A stretch of 64,000 nt of DNA from Ariolimax columbianus (taxonomy: Eukaryota > Mollusca > Gastropoda > Stylommatophora > Arionidae), in contig JAVGWX010000025.1 in NCBI GenBank assembly GCA_036924085.1, forward strand, positions 28,628,450 through 28,692,449, in the 5' to 3' direction. A program made the translations under genes and the position numbers. Each line of letters starts with the position of its first letter. Position 1 is the first letter of the stretch. The notes under the pieces were generated by a model. The model had not been told where the DNA came from. It saw only the letters and a list, made by a program, of their open reading frames with translations, and did not search any database. Shown here piece after piece: positions 1 through 10,100 of this stretch.

Positions 1-889
1 ATCATCGTCATCATCATCATCAACAATCAGACTCAACAACATCATCATCATCAACAATCAGACTCAACAACATCATCATCATCAACAATCAGACTCAACA
101 ACATCATCATCATCAACAATCAGACTCAACAACATCATCATCGTCATCATCATCATCAACAATCAGACTCAACAACATCATCATCATCAACAATCAGACT
201 CAACAACATCATCATCGTCATCATCATCATCAACAATCAGACTCAACAACATCATCATCATCAACAATCAGACTCAACAACATCATCATCATCAACAATC
301 AGACTCAACAACATCATCATCGTCATCATCATCATCAACAATCAGACTCAACAACATCATCATCGTCATCATCATCATCAACAATCAGACTCAACAACAT
401 CATCATCGTCATCATCATCATCAACAATCAGACTCAACAACATCATCATCATCAACAATCAGACTCAACAACATCATCATCATCAACAACATCATCATCG
501 TCATCATCATCATCAACAATCAGACTCAACAACATCATCATCATCAACAATCAGACTCAACAACATCATCATCGTCATCATCATCAACAATCAGACTCAA
601 CAACATCATCATCATCAACAATCAGACTCAACATCATCATCATCATCAACAATCAGACTCAACAACATCATCATCGTCATCATCATCATCAACAATCAGA
701 CTCAACATCATCATCATCATCAACAATCAGACTCAACAACATCATCAGCATCAACATCAGCATCAACAACATCATCATTATCAACAATCAGACTCAACAT
801 CATCATCATCATCAACAATCAGACTCAACAACATCATCAGCATCAACATCAGCATCAACAACATCATCATCATCAACATCATCATCATC
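1..889. repeat. ATC-rich imperfect minisatellite
   Basis: Runs of CAT/ATC triplets alternate with the core CAACAATCAGACTCAACAAC, giving units of about 27 to 40 bp that differ in the number of triplets. GTC interruptions and, toward 740..870, CAGCATCAACATCAGCATC variants mark subfamilies. The array is cut by the left window edge and ends against a LINE fragment near 890. No coding function is apparent. Confidence 0.95.
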
Positions 890-1289
890 TAGTGCCGTCT
901 CAGCATCGGTGGTTGTCGATAATGGATCTATATCTGTCTCTTTCCCTCACCAGGCTGGTACACACAGTTAAACTCTGCCCCGACCCGATCCTGATGTTAT
1001 CTGTCCATCTGTACCTCTGTCACCCTCTGACTCTCTTGTCCTCTACTCTTCCCTCCAAAATAACCTTCAGTAGACTGTCATGGCGCTTGACATGACCAAA
1101 ATATTGTATTTTTCTGCTTGTTATTTCCTCCAGAAGGATCTCCCCACCCTGGAGTTGTTCCAGAACCTCATTATTGGTTTTGCGACCTTTCCAAGAAACT
1201 CGACCAAGTCGCATCAATTCCCACATGTTCAAGGCTTCAATACGCTTCTCCATTTTGTTGGTCAGGGTCCAGGTTTCTATTCCAAACAA
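890..1289 (-). mobile_element. LINE reverse transcriptase C-terminal fragment
   Basis: On the minus strand an open stretch reads GIETWTLTNKMEKRIEALNM, then RKIQYFGHVKRHDSLLK. This is the (Y)G-ETWTLT...R-I-EA...M and Q-Y-FGH signature of the region after the RT palm/thumb in RTE-like LINEs. A frameshift near 1020 is followed by WTDNIRIGSGQSL and the usual tail ending near a TGA. The 5' part is replaced by the CTT tract. It is a dead fragment. Confidence 0.8.
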
Positions 1290-1391
1290 TTCTTCTTCTT
1301 CTTCTTATTCTTCTTCTTCTTCTTCTTTTCTTCTTCTTCTTCTTCTTCTTCTTCTTCTTCTTCTTCTTCTTCTTCTTTTCTTCTTCTTCTT

Positions 1392-1422
<31 letters not shown>

Positions 1423-1897
1423 ATCTTCTTCTTCTTTTCTTCTTCTTCTTCTTCTTCATCGTCTTCTTCTTTCTTCTTCTTCTTCTTCTTCTTCTTCTTT
1501 TCTTCTTCTTCTTCATCGTCTTCTTCTTCTTCTTCTTCTTTTCTTCTTCTTCTTCATCGTCTTCTTCTTCTTCTTTTTCTTTTTCTTCTTTTTCTTCTTC
1601 TTCTTCTTAATCTTCTTCTTCTTTTCTTCTTCTTCTTCAGCTTCTTCTTCATCGTCTTCTTCTTCTTCTTCTTCTTCTTTCTTCTTCTTCTTCTTCTTCT
1701 TCTTTCTTCTTCTTCTTCTTCTTCTTCTTTTCTTCGTCTTCTTCTTCTTCTTCTTCTTTTCTTCGTCTTCTTCTTCTTCTTCTTCTTCATCTTCTTCTTC
1801 TTCTTCTTCTTCTTCTTCTTCTTCTTTTCTTCGTCTTCTTCTTCTTCTTCTTCTTCTTCTTCTTCTTCTTTTTCTTCTTCTTCTTCTTTTTCTTCGT
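1290..1897. repeat. (CTT)n polypyrimidine tract, ~600 bp
   Basis: Almost uninterrupted CTT/TTC triplets with occasional TTTTC, CATCG and TAATC interruptions. The strand is nearly pure pyrimidine over 600 bases, and the complement is (GAA)n. Long apparent reading frames here only reflect the triplet repeat. GAA/TTC tracts can form triplex DNA; here this is inferred from composition alone. Confidence 0.97.
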
Positions 1898-2031
1898 TGG
1901 TTTTCAATCTCCCGCTACTAAGCCATGAATAGGGATTTGCAAGTAGCAGGATGTTGTCCAGAGAATGGAATGTGTTGTGTCACTAGTTTACAGCTTGACT
2001 GAGATATTTGCATCTTTTGATCTGACAAAAC
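1898..2031 (-). mobile_element. SINE-D fragment
   Basis: It matches the 3' half of the SINE-D family (see 3638..3990), inverted: TTTTCAATCTCCCGCTAC, an AGCAGGATGTTGTCCAGAG-like block and TTTACAGCTTGACTG are in the family order. The 5' half is missing; sequence switches to SINE-C-like DNA at about 2032. Confidence 0.7.
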
Positions 2032-2590
2032 CGCCTGGAGGACTCCGGTCCACCTTCATCAGCACGGAATGGATGCGAGGAAAGCTTCAACAAACCACCA
2101 CTTAACGCCCTATTCAGGATGCACACTAGTATGTATATGTGTTTATATATTTATGTATCCATTCTCTAGAGGATGAACAACGGATGTGAAGCGTTGACCA
2201 CCACACAAACACTTAAGAAAAGGATTGAAGGACCCCGGTCCACCTTCATCAGCACGCTCGGGATGTGAAGAAAGCTACAACAAATCGCCACTTTACGTTC
2301 TTTTCAGGGCGCACTAACGAGTAATCCTACTCAAGACAGGTCCAGATTGGATATTAGGAAATATATTTTTTTCGTCAGAGAGTGGTGACTGCTTGGAATG
2401 CATTGCCAGTGGAGGTAGTGGAGGCAGGGACAGTTAATGCATTTAAGAATAAATTGGATGCGCATAGCCTTTAGAACAAGGTGATGTAAAAGTAACTAGG
2501 TGTATACAGACTTTGCAGGGTCTTCTAAACCAGTATAAAGACGTTAAGTTAAGTTAGTCATTGTGGGCATTTAAAAACAACAACAACAAC
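2032..2590 (+). mobile_element. SINE-C fragments with nested CR1-like LINE tail
   Basis: Two partial SINE-C copies (2032..2120 and 2215..2333) carry CCACCTTCATCAGCACG and the AACGTCCTTTTCAGGGCGCAC-like block. The second is interrupted at about 2334 by a 220 bp CR1-like 3' tail (GTCAGAGAGTGGTGACTGC ... GACGTTAAGTTAAG). SINE-C then resumes with CATTGTGGGCATTT and its AAC-repeat tail near 2580. The join reads as the uninterrupted family consensus seen in other copies, so this is a nested insertion. Confidence 0.65.
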
Positions 2591-2665
2591 CATCCTCCAA
2601 TCAACTGGTTTGTATACAGACTCTGCAGTCGTCTAAACCAGTACATAGTCGTTAAGTTAAGTTTT
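2591..2665 (+). mobile_element. CR1-like LINE 3' end fragment
   Basis: It contains TGGTTTGTATACAGACTCTG and TCGTTAAGTTAAG, the extreme 3' end found in full at 2480..2558 and inverted at 21385..21500. Only the terminal 75 bp remain. Confidence 0.65.
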
Positions 2666-2803
2666 TAACAACATAATTATTTGAGAACTGCGTTTGGCTT
2701 TTACCAGAGCCGTGTTTGGCTCTTTACTCGAGTCGTGATCTGGCAACCCTTCTCTGGAACCTCCGTGGGTGAGCAGAAGTCATTAACATAATACGGTTCT
2801 AAC
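2666..2803 (+). promoter_or_regulatory. Possible 5' UTR/promoter-proximal region of the host gene
   Basis: This short non-repetitive stretch lies directly upstream of the proposed start codon at 2804. I see no clear TATA box or initiator. The assignment rests only on position and on its lack of resemblance to the repeats elsewhere in the window. Confidence 0.2.
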
Positions 2804-2919
2804 ATGGCGGCTAATGTTGAGGAGGACGTCTCTGGAACCTTACTACAGCTTTCTCTAGCTTTCTCCTCTAACGTTTGCGATAATCATGTAGATAATTATC
2901 ACGATTCATCAATTGAAAG
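2804..2919 (+). CDS. Host gene, proposed exon 1 (start codon)
   Basis: The start sits in a good context (AACATGGCGGC). The exon reads MAANVEEDVSGTLLQLSLAF and continues open to ...DSSIE plus two bases, then the canonical donor AAAG|GTGAGT. It ends in phase 2. Exon 2 must therefore use the AG at 6981..6982 to stay open, and it then does. No repeat family explains this stretch. An alternative is that translation begins at the ATG at 7023 in exon 2 and this exon belongs to another transcript. Transcript evidence is needed to decide. Confidence 0.5.
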
Positions 2920-3621
2920 GTGAGTTATGTGTAACGGGGTTGTTTTTGTGTTGCGTGAAGATGAGTTATTGCGTTGAGTTGATAACAGTAAATACGTGTG
3001 TCGTGTGTTGTAGACTAGTGTTTCTTGTTAGTGTTTGCTTCAAACTTATAGAAGAAGATGTACGAGATGAATGATAAAAGATGTTGATAAAGTTGTTGTA
3101 GGAACAGCAGTATGTGTTTATACAAAGGTTAATTGAGTTGTTGTTGATTCATTCTTTCGTTGTAAAGGCAAGCATGGTGCTACCGCGACAGCTGATGTCT
3201 TGTATGTGTGACTGCTAAATATTAGTAATATTATAGGAAGCCAGTGCAGTTGTGTGTGATGAGTATCATAGTAGTGGTTTCTTCACGTGAAGAGACCGCT
3301 AGCTCCATTCACAACCCTCATTAATCGTAGCTTACAGTATGCTTTGAAGGTTACAGTGGTCTTATTAACTTCAGCCAGGTTATCGCTCTGTTGAGTTGTT
3401 GGAATAACTTGATAAAGGCTTCTGGTTGAAGATAGAAAGCTCACGAAGATGGCTGAGGTGATAAAGAGAATAAAGGAAGAAAAATCGCAGAAAAGGAATA
3501 TGTCTGCAAACAAGAGCTGTAGTTGCTATAGAAGGAATGATGTCTGTTAACTTCAAAGAAAAACAAATTGCTAACCTCAAAGAATGTCAGGATTGAGCTA
3601 AGGAAATGATTGGTCCCCATT
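2920..3621. other. Intron 1, left part, no recognised element
   Basis: About 700 bp of AT-rich single-copy-looking DNA after the exon 1 donor. No RNA gene, repeat or convincing exon was recognised; short open frames on the minus strand have no supporting features. Confidence 0.4.
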
Positions 3622-4006
3622 CATGTAGGACCAATTGGTATCAAAATGCTGAGCAGTGCATTAGCTGCAGTGGTCAGCGACCCATAGCTGACCGCTAGCG
3701 TCAAGGCCAGCGAACCAGAGCTGCCAAGACCTTTCTACATCTCCACGCGGTGATCCTGGATAACAGACTGCAGCAGGGCAGACTGGCTAAGGAGAAGGGA
3801 TCGAAGAAGGAATGCTAACCCGGTACTAAAAAAATGCTTGCTGAAGTCGGATGTGTTGGACCGAAAGGTGCAAATATCGCAGTCAAGCTCTAAACTACGA
3901 CACAACACATTCCGTTCTCTGGACTACATTCTACTACTTAAGCCCTTTCTGGGTTTGGTAGTGGGAGATTGAGAACAAACGAAGCCAAGCCATGTATGGC
4001 CAATTG
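3622..4006 (+). mobile_element. SINE-D, full copy with target-site duplication
   Basis: The body (3638..3990) starts TCAAAATGCTGAGCAG, passes GACCCATAGCTGACCGC, GGTGATCCTGGATAACAG and AACCCGGTACT, and ends GAAGCCAAGC. It is flanked by a 16 bp direct repeat with two mismatches (3622..3637 CATGTAGGACCAATTG; 3991..4006 CATGTATGGCCAATTG). At least six more copies lie in this window (37120, 37780, 39003, 52563, 59430; fragments at 1898 and 55082). The TSD length suggests LINE-mediated mobilisation. I see no convincing tRNA promoter boxes. Confidence 0.75.
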
Positions 4007-4275
4007 CAATGTATGGGGATGAAACCTGGACCTCTGGCAAAGAACAATGAAAGAAGCTTGAAAGTGTTTGAAATGGGGCGCTGTCGTAGAATGGAATGAG
4101 TAAGTTGGACAGAAAGAAGATTCAATGATAATCTCCTTACTGAGGTGAAAGTACGAAGGCAAATATTGGAAATGATAAAGAAACCAAGGATTGAGTTGGG
4201 AGGGACACGATATGAGACACGAAAGTTTTCTACAGAAGGCACTAGAGGACAGGATTCAGGGGGATTGCGGAGGGG
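4007..4275 (+). mobile_element. LINE C-terminal fragment
   Basis: Plus-strand translation gives NERSLKVFEMGRCRRME*, then VSWTERRFNDNLLTEVKVR and RRQILEMIKK, typical of the post-RT region of RTE-like LINEs (R-RM--VSWT-R--N-E-L). One in-frame stop and a degraded end show it is inactive. SINE-D inserted at its left side. Confidence 0.7.
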
Positions 4276-4361
4276 GGTAACTAAGACTCACCTTTACATC
4301 TCAGGCAAACAGATGCATTAATGTGCGAACCAATGCTGAAATGAAGAGAGCTGCAGGGGAT

Positions 4362-4694
4362 GGGGTCAAATGGAGAGACATGCCTAGACAACCTTACAAC
4401 CAGTCTCAGGACTGACCAACCAGAGGATAGGGTAAAATGGAAAGACATGCCTAGACAACCTTCCAACCAGTTTTAGGACTGACCAACCAGAGGATAGGGT
4501 CAAATGGAGAGACATGCCCAGACAACCTTCCAACCAGTCTCAGGACTGACCAACCAGAGGATAGGGTAAAATGGAAAGACATGCCTAGACAACCTTCCAA
4601 CCAGTTTTAGGACTGACCAACCAGAGGATAGGATCAAATGGAGAGACATGCCCAGACAACCTTACAACCAGTCTCAGGACTGACCAACCAGGAG
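4362..4694. repeat. 67 bp tandem repeat, 5 copies in alternating A/B types
   Basis: Unit: GATAGGGTCAAATGGAGAGA, then CATGCC(T/C)AGACAACCTT, then ACTGACCAACCAGAG. Copies alternate between GTCAAATGGAGAG with CAGTCTCAGG and GTAAAATGGAAAG with CAGTTTTAGG. The true period is therefore a 134 bp dimer that spread after the two monomers diverged. Confidence 0.9.
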
Positions 4695-4907
4695 GTAGTG
4701 ACTACTATCCCACTCATCATGTTCAAGGTCGGTTGGTGTGGCGGACTCTTGTTACCTAACAAGACTACCCACCCTACTTTCCTTGTAATATTTAAATCCT
4801 CTTTAGGCAATTTATTTTTGGATGTAATTCCGTTCTCGGTGTCACGAACTTGGGATGGCAGTAACGTTTCAATGAGATGTCAGATATTGTACAAACTTAT
4901 TGACTCC
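4695..4907. other. Intron 1 segment, no recognised element
   Basis: Sequence between two tandem arrays; nothing recognised. Confidence 0.4.
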
Positions 4908-6178
4908 TCCTCAAATACCAAACTGTTTACTTGTTGACTCCTCCTCCTCCTCAAATACTAAACTGTTTACTTGTTGACTGCTCCTCCTCATATACCAAAC
5001 TATTTACCTGTTTACTCCTCCTCCTCCTCATATACCAAACTATTTACCTGTTGACTCCTCCTCCTCTACCAAACTGTTTACCTGTTGACTGCTCCTCCTC
5101 CACCAAATTGTTTACCTGTTGACTCCTCCTCCTCATATACCAAACTGTTTACCTGTTGACTCCTCCTCCTCCTCATATACCAAACTGTTTACCTGTTGAC
5201 TCCTCCTCCTCCACCAAACTGTTTACCTGTTGACTCCTCCTCCTCCACCAAACTGTTAACTGTTGACTCCTCCTCCTCCTCATATACTAAACTTTTTACC
5301 TGTTGACTCCTCCTCCTCCACTAAACTGTTTACCTGTTGACTCCTCCACCAAACTGTTTACCTGTTGACTCCTCCTCCTCCTCATATACCAAACTGTTTA
5401 CCTGTTGACTACTCCTCCTCCACCAAACTGTTTACCTGTTGACTCCTCCTCCTCCACCAAACTGTTTACCTGTTGACTCCTCCTCCTCATATACCAAACT
5501 GTTTACCTGTTGACTACTCCTCCTCCACCAAACTGTTTACCTGTTGACTCCTCCTCCTCCTCCTCCACCAAACTGTTTACCTGTTGACTCCTCCTCCTCC
5601 ACCAAATTGTTTACCTGTTGACTTCTCCTCCTCCTCCTCCACCAAACTGTTTACCTGTTGACTACTCCTCCTCCACCAAACTGTTTACCTGTTGACTCCT
5701 CCTCCTCCACCAAATTGTTTACCTGTTGACTTCTCCTCCTCCTCATATACCAAACTGTTTACCTGTTGACTCCTACTACTACTCCTAATATACCAAACTG
5801 TTTACCTGTTGACTCCTCCTCCTCCACCAAATTGTTTACCTGTTGACTTCTCCTCCTCCTCCTCCACCAAACTGTTTACCTGTTGACTACTCCTCCTCCA
5901 CCAAACTGTTTACCTGTTGACTACTCCTCCTCCACCAAACTGTTTACCTGTTGACTACTCCTCCTCCACCAAACTGTTTACCTGTTGACTCCTCCTCCTC
6001 CACCAAACTGTTTACCTGTTGACTCCTCCTCCTCATATACCAAACTGTTTACCTGTTGACTACTCCTCCTCCACCAAACTGTTTACCTGTTGACTCCTCC
6101 TCCTCCACCAAATTGTTTACCTGTTGACTTCTCCTCCTCCTCATATACCAAACTGTTTACCTGTTGACTCCTACTATC
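4908..6178. repeat. Minisatellite, ACCAAACTGTTTACCTGTTGACTCC family
   Basis: Units of about 34 to 45 bp share the core AAACTGTTTACCTGTTGACT followed by CTCCTCCTCC, with or without a TCATATACC block. Copy length varies by the number of TCC triplets. Around thirty or more units fill 1.27 kb of intron 1. Confidence 0.95.
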
Positions 6179-6234
6179 AGACGTCAACTTGAATTAAAGC
6201 AGCTGTCGATACTTTCTCTGATCCTATTATGTTG

Positions 6235-6840
6235 GTCAATTTCTCAGTACCACAGGTGCATTCGTCATTGCAGGTGCATTGCACCTGTCTTCAGTTTATT
6301 GAATAGATAGTACTTCAGTCTGTCGTGGCCCGCTCTCTTCTGTTCACCTATTTATGTTTGCGAATGCCCACAATGAGTAGGTTACTCTTTTGTGCGCCCT
6401 GAAAAGGACGTTAAATGGCCGGTTGCAGTTGCTTTCCTCACATCCCAGCCGGGCTGATGGTGGACCAGGGTTCTCCAGGTGGTTGTGCTATTTTTAACCT
6501 ATTCTGCATGTCACTCACTACTACGGGGATCACGTCGATCCCTCACCTAGTTAGCCAGGCTGCCATGAAAACAACGCATTTCTAGGCAGGGCTACTAGGA
6601 AGCCGAGGTGAGGGTCTTGGCCAGTATATTTTGTCTTACCAGACATTAGTCTTCCTCCCCTCAACTGGCAATAAGCATAATTTCTTGTGTAGCCAGTATG
6701 CTCTGTTTTCCATTTTCCCAAATATCTGGTTTAGTAAACCTTTTGGACTCTTCGTAGGTGACACTTGATTCTGGTTGTGGTAACCTTCCACTTTCTTTTG
6801 CCAGTATGTTGCCTCTTCGTTGCCTTGTGGCCGATATGAC
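6235..6840 (-). mobile_element. Degenerate I/Nimb-like LINE 3' end split by SINE-C
   Basis: Segments 6235..6345 and about 6655..6840 resemble, in order, the minus-strand 3' coding end of the LINE at 39382..43083 (compare 39590..39690 with 6290..6345, and 39685..39860 with 6655..6840). Between them lies an inverted SINE-C (about 6346..6654) with AATGCCCACAATGAGTAG, the CCTGAAAAGGACGTTAA block and GGGATCACGTCGATCC. The LINE copy is far more diverged than the copies at 28170 and 39382. Confidence 0.65.
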
Positions 6841-6982
6841 AGATTCTAGATTATCTGCAGATTAATTGGTGCAACCATACTTTTTACCTTCACTAATACC
6901 ACAGCTTTGGTTTGTTCAGTTCTGCTCTATGACATTACGTCTCGACTTACGAGATCTTGTTTCATATTTCAGCAGTGAGCAG

Positions 6983-7130
6983 TAAGACAGTCTCATCATG
7001 TTGTCATAGCGACAGAGGCATCATGCCCGCACCTGGTAGAGGATTCTGCTTAGGGCTTAGGATGGATGGCAATGAAAACATTGCCACAGAGACTATTTCT
7101 ACACTGCCACTACAATCCAGCAGTGCAAGG
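6983..7130 (+). CDS. Host gene, exon 2
   Basis: Preceded by TTTCATATTTCAGCAGTGAG then CAG. To stay in frame with exon 1 the third AG (6981..6982) must be used; the first two lead to an immediate TAA. The exon reads (S)KTVSSCCHSDRGIMPAPGRG and ends ...LQSSSAR in phase 0 at the donor AAGG|GTAAGT. An internal ATG at 7023 is an alternative start. The donor is immediately followed by the 12 kb minisatellite. Confidence 0.6.
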
Positions 7131-10100
7131 GTAAGTGGAAGGTTGGGTTGAGTTGGTGAACAGATAGGCTTACTAGAAGGCTGGAAGGTTGGGTTGAGTT
7201 GGTGAACAGATAGGCTTGCTAGAAGGCTGGAAGGTTGGGTTGAGTTGGTGAACAGATAGGCTTGCTAGAAGGCTGGAAGGTTGGGTTTGGTTGAGTTGGT
7301 AAACAGATAGGCTTGCTAGAAGGCTGGAAGGTTGGGTTTGGTTGAGTTGGTGAACAGATAGGCTTGCTAGAAGGCTGGAAGGTTGGGTTGAGTTGGTGAA
7401 CAGATAGGCTTGCTAGAAGGCTGGAAGGTTGGGTTGAGTTGGTGAACAGATAGGCTTGCTAGAAGGCTGGAAGGTTGGGTTTGGTTGAGTTGGTAAACAG
7501 ATAGGCTTACTAGAAGGCTGGAAGGTTGGGTTTGGTTGAGTTGGTAAACAGATAGGCTTGCTAGAAGGCTGGAAGGTTGGGTTGAGTTGGTGAACAGATA
7601 GGCTTGCTGGAAGGTTGGGTTGCGTTGGTGAACAGATAGGCTTGCTAGAAGGCTGGAAGGTTGGGTTGAGTTGGTGAACAGATAGGCTTGCTAGAAGGCT
7701 GGAAGGTTGGGTTTGGTTGAGTTGGTAAACAGATAGGCTTGCTAGAAGGCTGGAAGGTTGGGTTTGGTTGAGTTGGTGAACAGATAGGCTTGCTAGAAGG
7801 CTGGAAGGTTGGGTTGAGTTGGTAAACAGATAGGCTTGCTAGAAGGCTGGAAGGTTGGGTTTGGTTGAGTTGGTGAACAGATAGGCTTGCAAGAAGGCTG
7901 GAAGGTTGAGTTTGGTTGAGTTGGTGAACAGATAGGCTTGCTAGAAGGCTGGAAGGTTGGGTTGAATTGGTGAACAGATAGGCTTGCTAGAAGGCTGGAA
8001 GGTTGGGTTTGGTTGAGTTGGTGAACAGATAGGCTTGCTAGAAGGCTGGGTTTGGTTGAGTTGGTGAACAGATAGGCTTGCTAGAAGGCTGGAAGGTTGG
8101 GTTTGGTTGAGTTGGTAAACAGATAGGCTTGCTAGAAGGCTGGAAGGTTGGGTTGAGTTGGTGAACAGATAGGCTTGCTAGAAGGCTGGAAGGTTGGGTT
8201 TGGTTGAGTTGGTGAACAGATAGGCTTGCTAGAAGGCTGGAAGGTTGGGTTTGGTTGAGTTGGTAAACAGATAGGCTTGCTAGAAGGCTGGAAGGTTGGG
8301 TTTGGTTGAGTTGGTGAACAGATAGGCTTGCTAGAAGGCTGGAAGGTTGAGTTTGGTTGAGTTGGTAAACAGATAGGCTTGCTAGAAGGCTGGAAGGTTG
8401 GGTTGAGTTGGTGAACAGATAGGCTTGCTAGAAGGCTGGAAGGTTGGGTTTGGTTGAGTTGGTGAACAGATAGGCTTGCTAGAAGGCTGGAAGGTTTGGT
8501 TGAGTTGGTGAACAGATAGGCTTGCTAGAAGGCTGGAAGGTTGGGTTGAGTTGGTAAACAGATAGGCTTGCAAGAAGGCTGGAAGGTTGAGTTTGGTTGA
8601 GTTGGTGAACAGATAGGCTTGCAAGAAGGCTGGAAGGTTGAGTTTGGTTGAGTTGGTGAACAGATAGGCTTGCTAGAAGGCTGGAAGGTTGGGTTGAGTT
8701 GGTGAACAGATAGGCTTGCTAGAAGGCTGGAAGGTTGGGTTTGGTTGAGTTGGTGAACAGATAGGCTTGCTAGAAGGCTGGAAGGTTGGGTTTGGTTGAG
8801 TTGGTGAACAGATAGGCTTGCTAGAAGGCTGGAAGGTTGGGTTGAGTTGGTAAACAGATAGGCTTGCTAGAAGGCTGGAAGGTTGGGTTTGGTTGAGTTG
8901 GTGAACAGATAAGCTTGCTAGAAGGCTGGAAGGTTGGGTTGAGTTGAGTTGGTAAACAGATAGGCTTGCTAGAAGGCTGGAAGGTTGGGTTTGGTTGAGT
9001 TGGTGAACAGATAGGCTTGCTAGAAGGGTGGAAGGTTGGGTTTGGTTGAGTTGGTGAACAGATAGGCTTGCTAGAAGGCTGGAAGGTTGGGTTTGGTTGA
9101 GTTGGTGAACAGATAGGCTTGCTAGAAGGCTGGAAGGTTGGGTTTGGTTGAGTTGGTGAACAGATAGGCTTGCTAGAAGGCTGGAAGGTTGGGTTTGGTT
9201 GAGTTGGTGAACAGATAGGCTTGCTAGAAGGCTGGAAGGTTGGGTTTGGTTGAGTTGGTGAACAGATAGGCTTGCTAGAAGGCTGGAAGGTTGGGTTTGG
9301 TTGAGTTGGTAAACAGATAGGCTTGCTAGAAGGCTGGAAGGTTGGGTTTGGTTGAGTTGGTAAACAGATAGGCTTGCTAGAAGGCTGGAAGGTTGGGTTT
9401 GGTTGAGTTGGTAAACAGATAGGCTTGCAAGAAGGCTGGAAGGTTGGGTTTGGTTGAGTTGGTAAACAGATAGGCTTGCTAGAAGGCTGGAAGGTTGGGT
9501 TTGGTTGAGTTGGTAAACAGATAGGCTTGCTAGAAGGCTGGAAGGTTGGGTTTGGTTGAGTTGGTAAACAGATAGGCTTGCAAGAAGGCTGGAAGGTTGA
9601 GTTTGGTTGAGTTGGTAAACAGATAGGCTTGCAAGAAGGCTGGAAGGTTGGGTTTGGTTGAGTTGGTAAACAGATAGGCTTGCTAGAAGGCTGGAAGGTT
9701 GGGTTTGGTTGAGTTGGTAAACAGATAGGCTTGCAGAAGGCTGGAAGGTTGAGTTTGGTTGAGTTGGTAAACAGATAGGCTTGCTAGAAGGCTGGAAGGT
9801 TGGGTTTGGTTGAGTTGGTAAACAGATAGGCTTGCTAGAAGGCTGGAAGGTTGGGTTTGGTTGAGTTGGTAAACAGATAGGCTTGCTAGAAGGCTGGAAG
9901 GTTGGGTTTGGTTGAGTTGGTAAACAGATAGGCTTGCTAGAAGGCTGGAAGGTTGGGTTTGGTTGAGTTGGTGAACAGATAGGCTTGCTGGAAGGTTGGG
10001 TTGAGTTGGTGAACAGATAGGCTTGCTAGAAGGCTGGAAGGTTGGGTTGAGTTGGTAAACAGATAGGCTTGCTAGAAGGCTGGAAGGTTGGCTTTGGTTG

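Noticed and set aside
1080..1932. Poly-Ser/Phe/Leu and poly-Lys/Glu/Arg frames
   Set aside because: Pure consequence of the CTT/GAA triplet tract.
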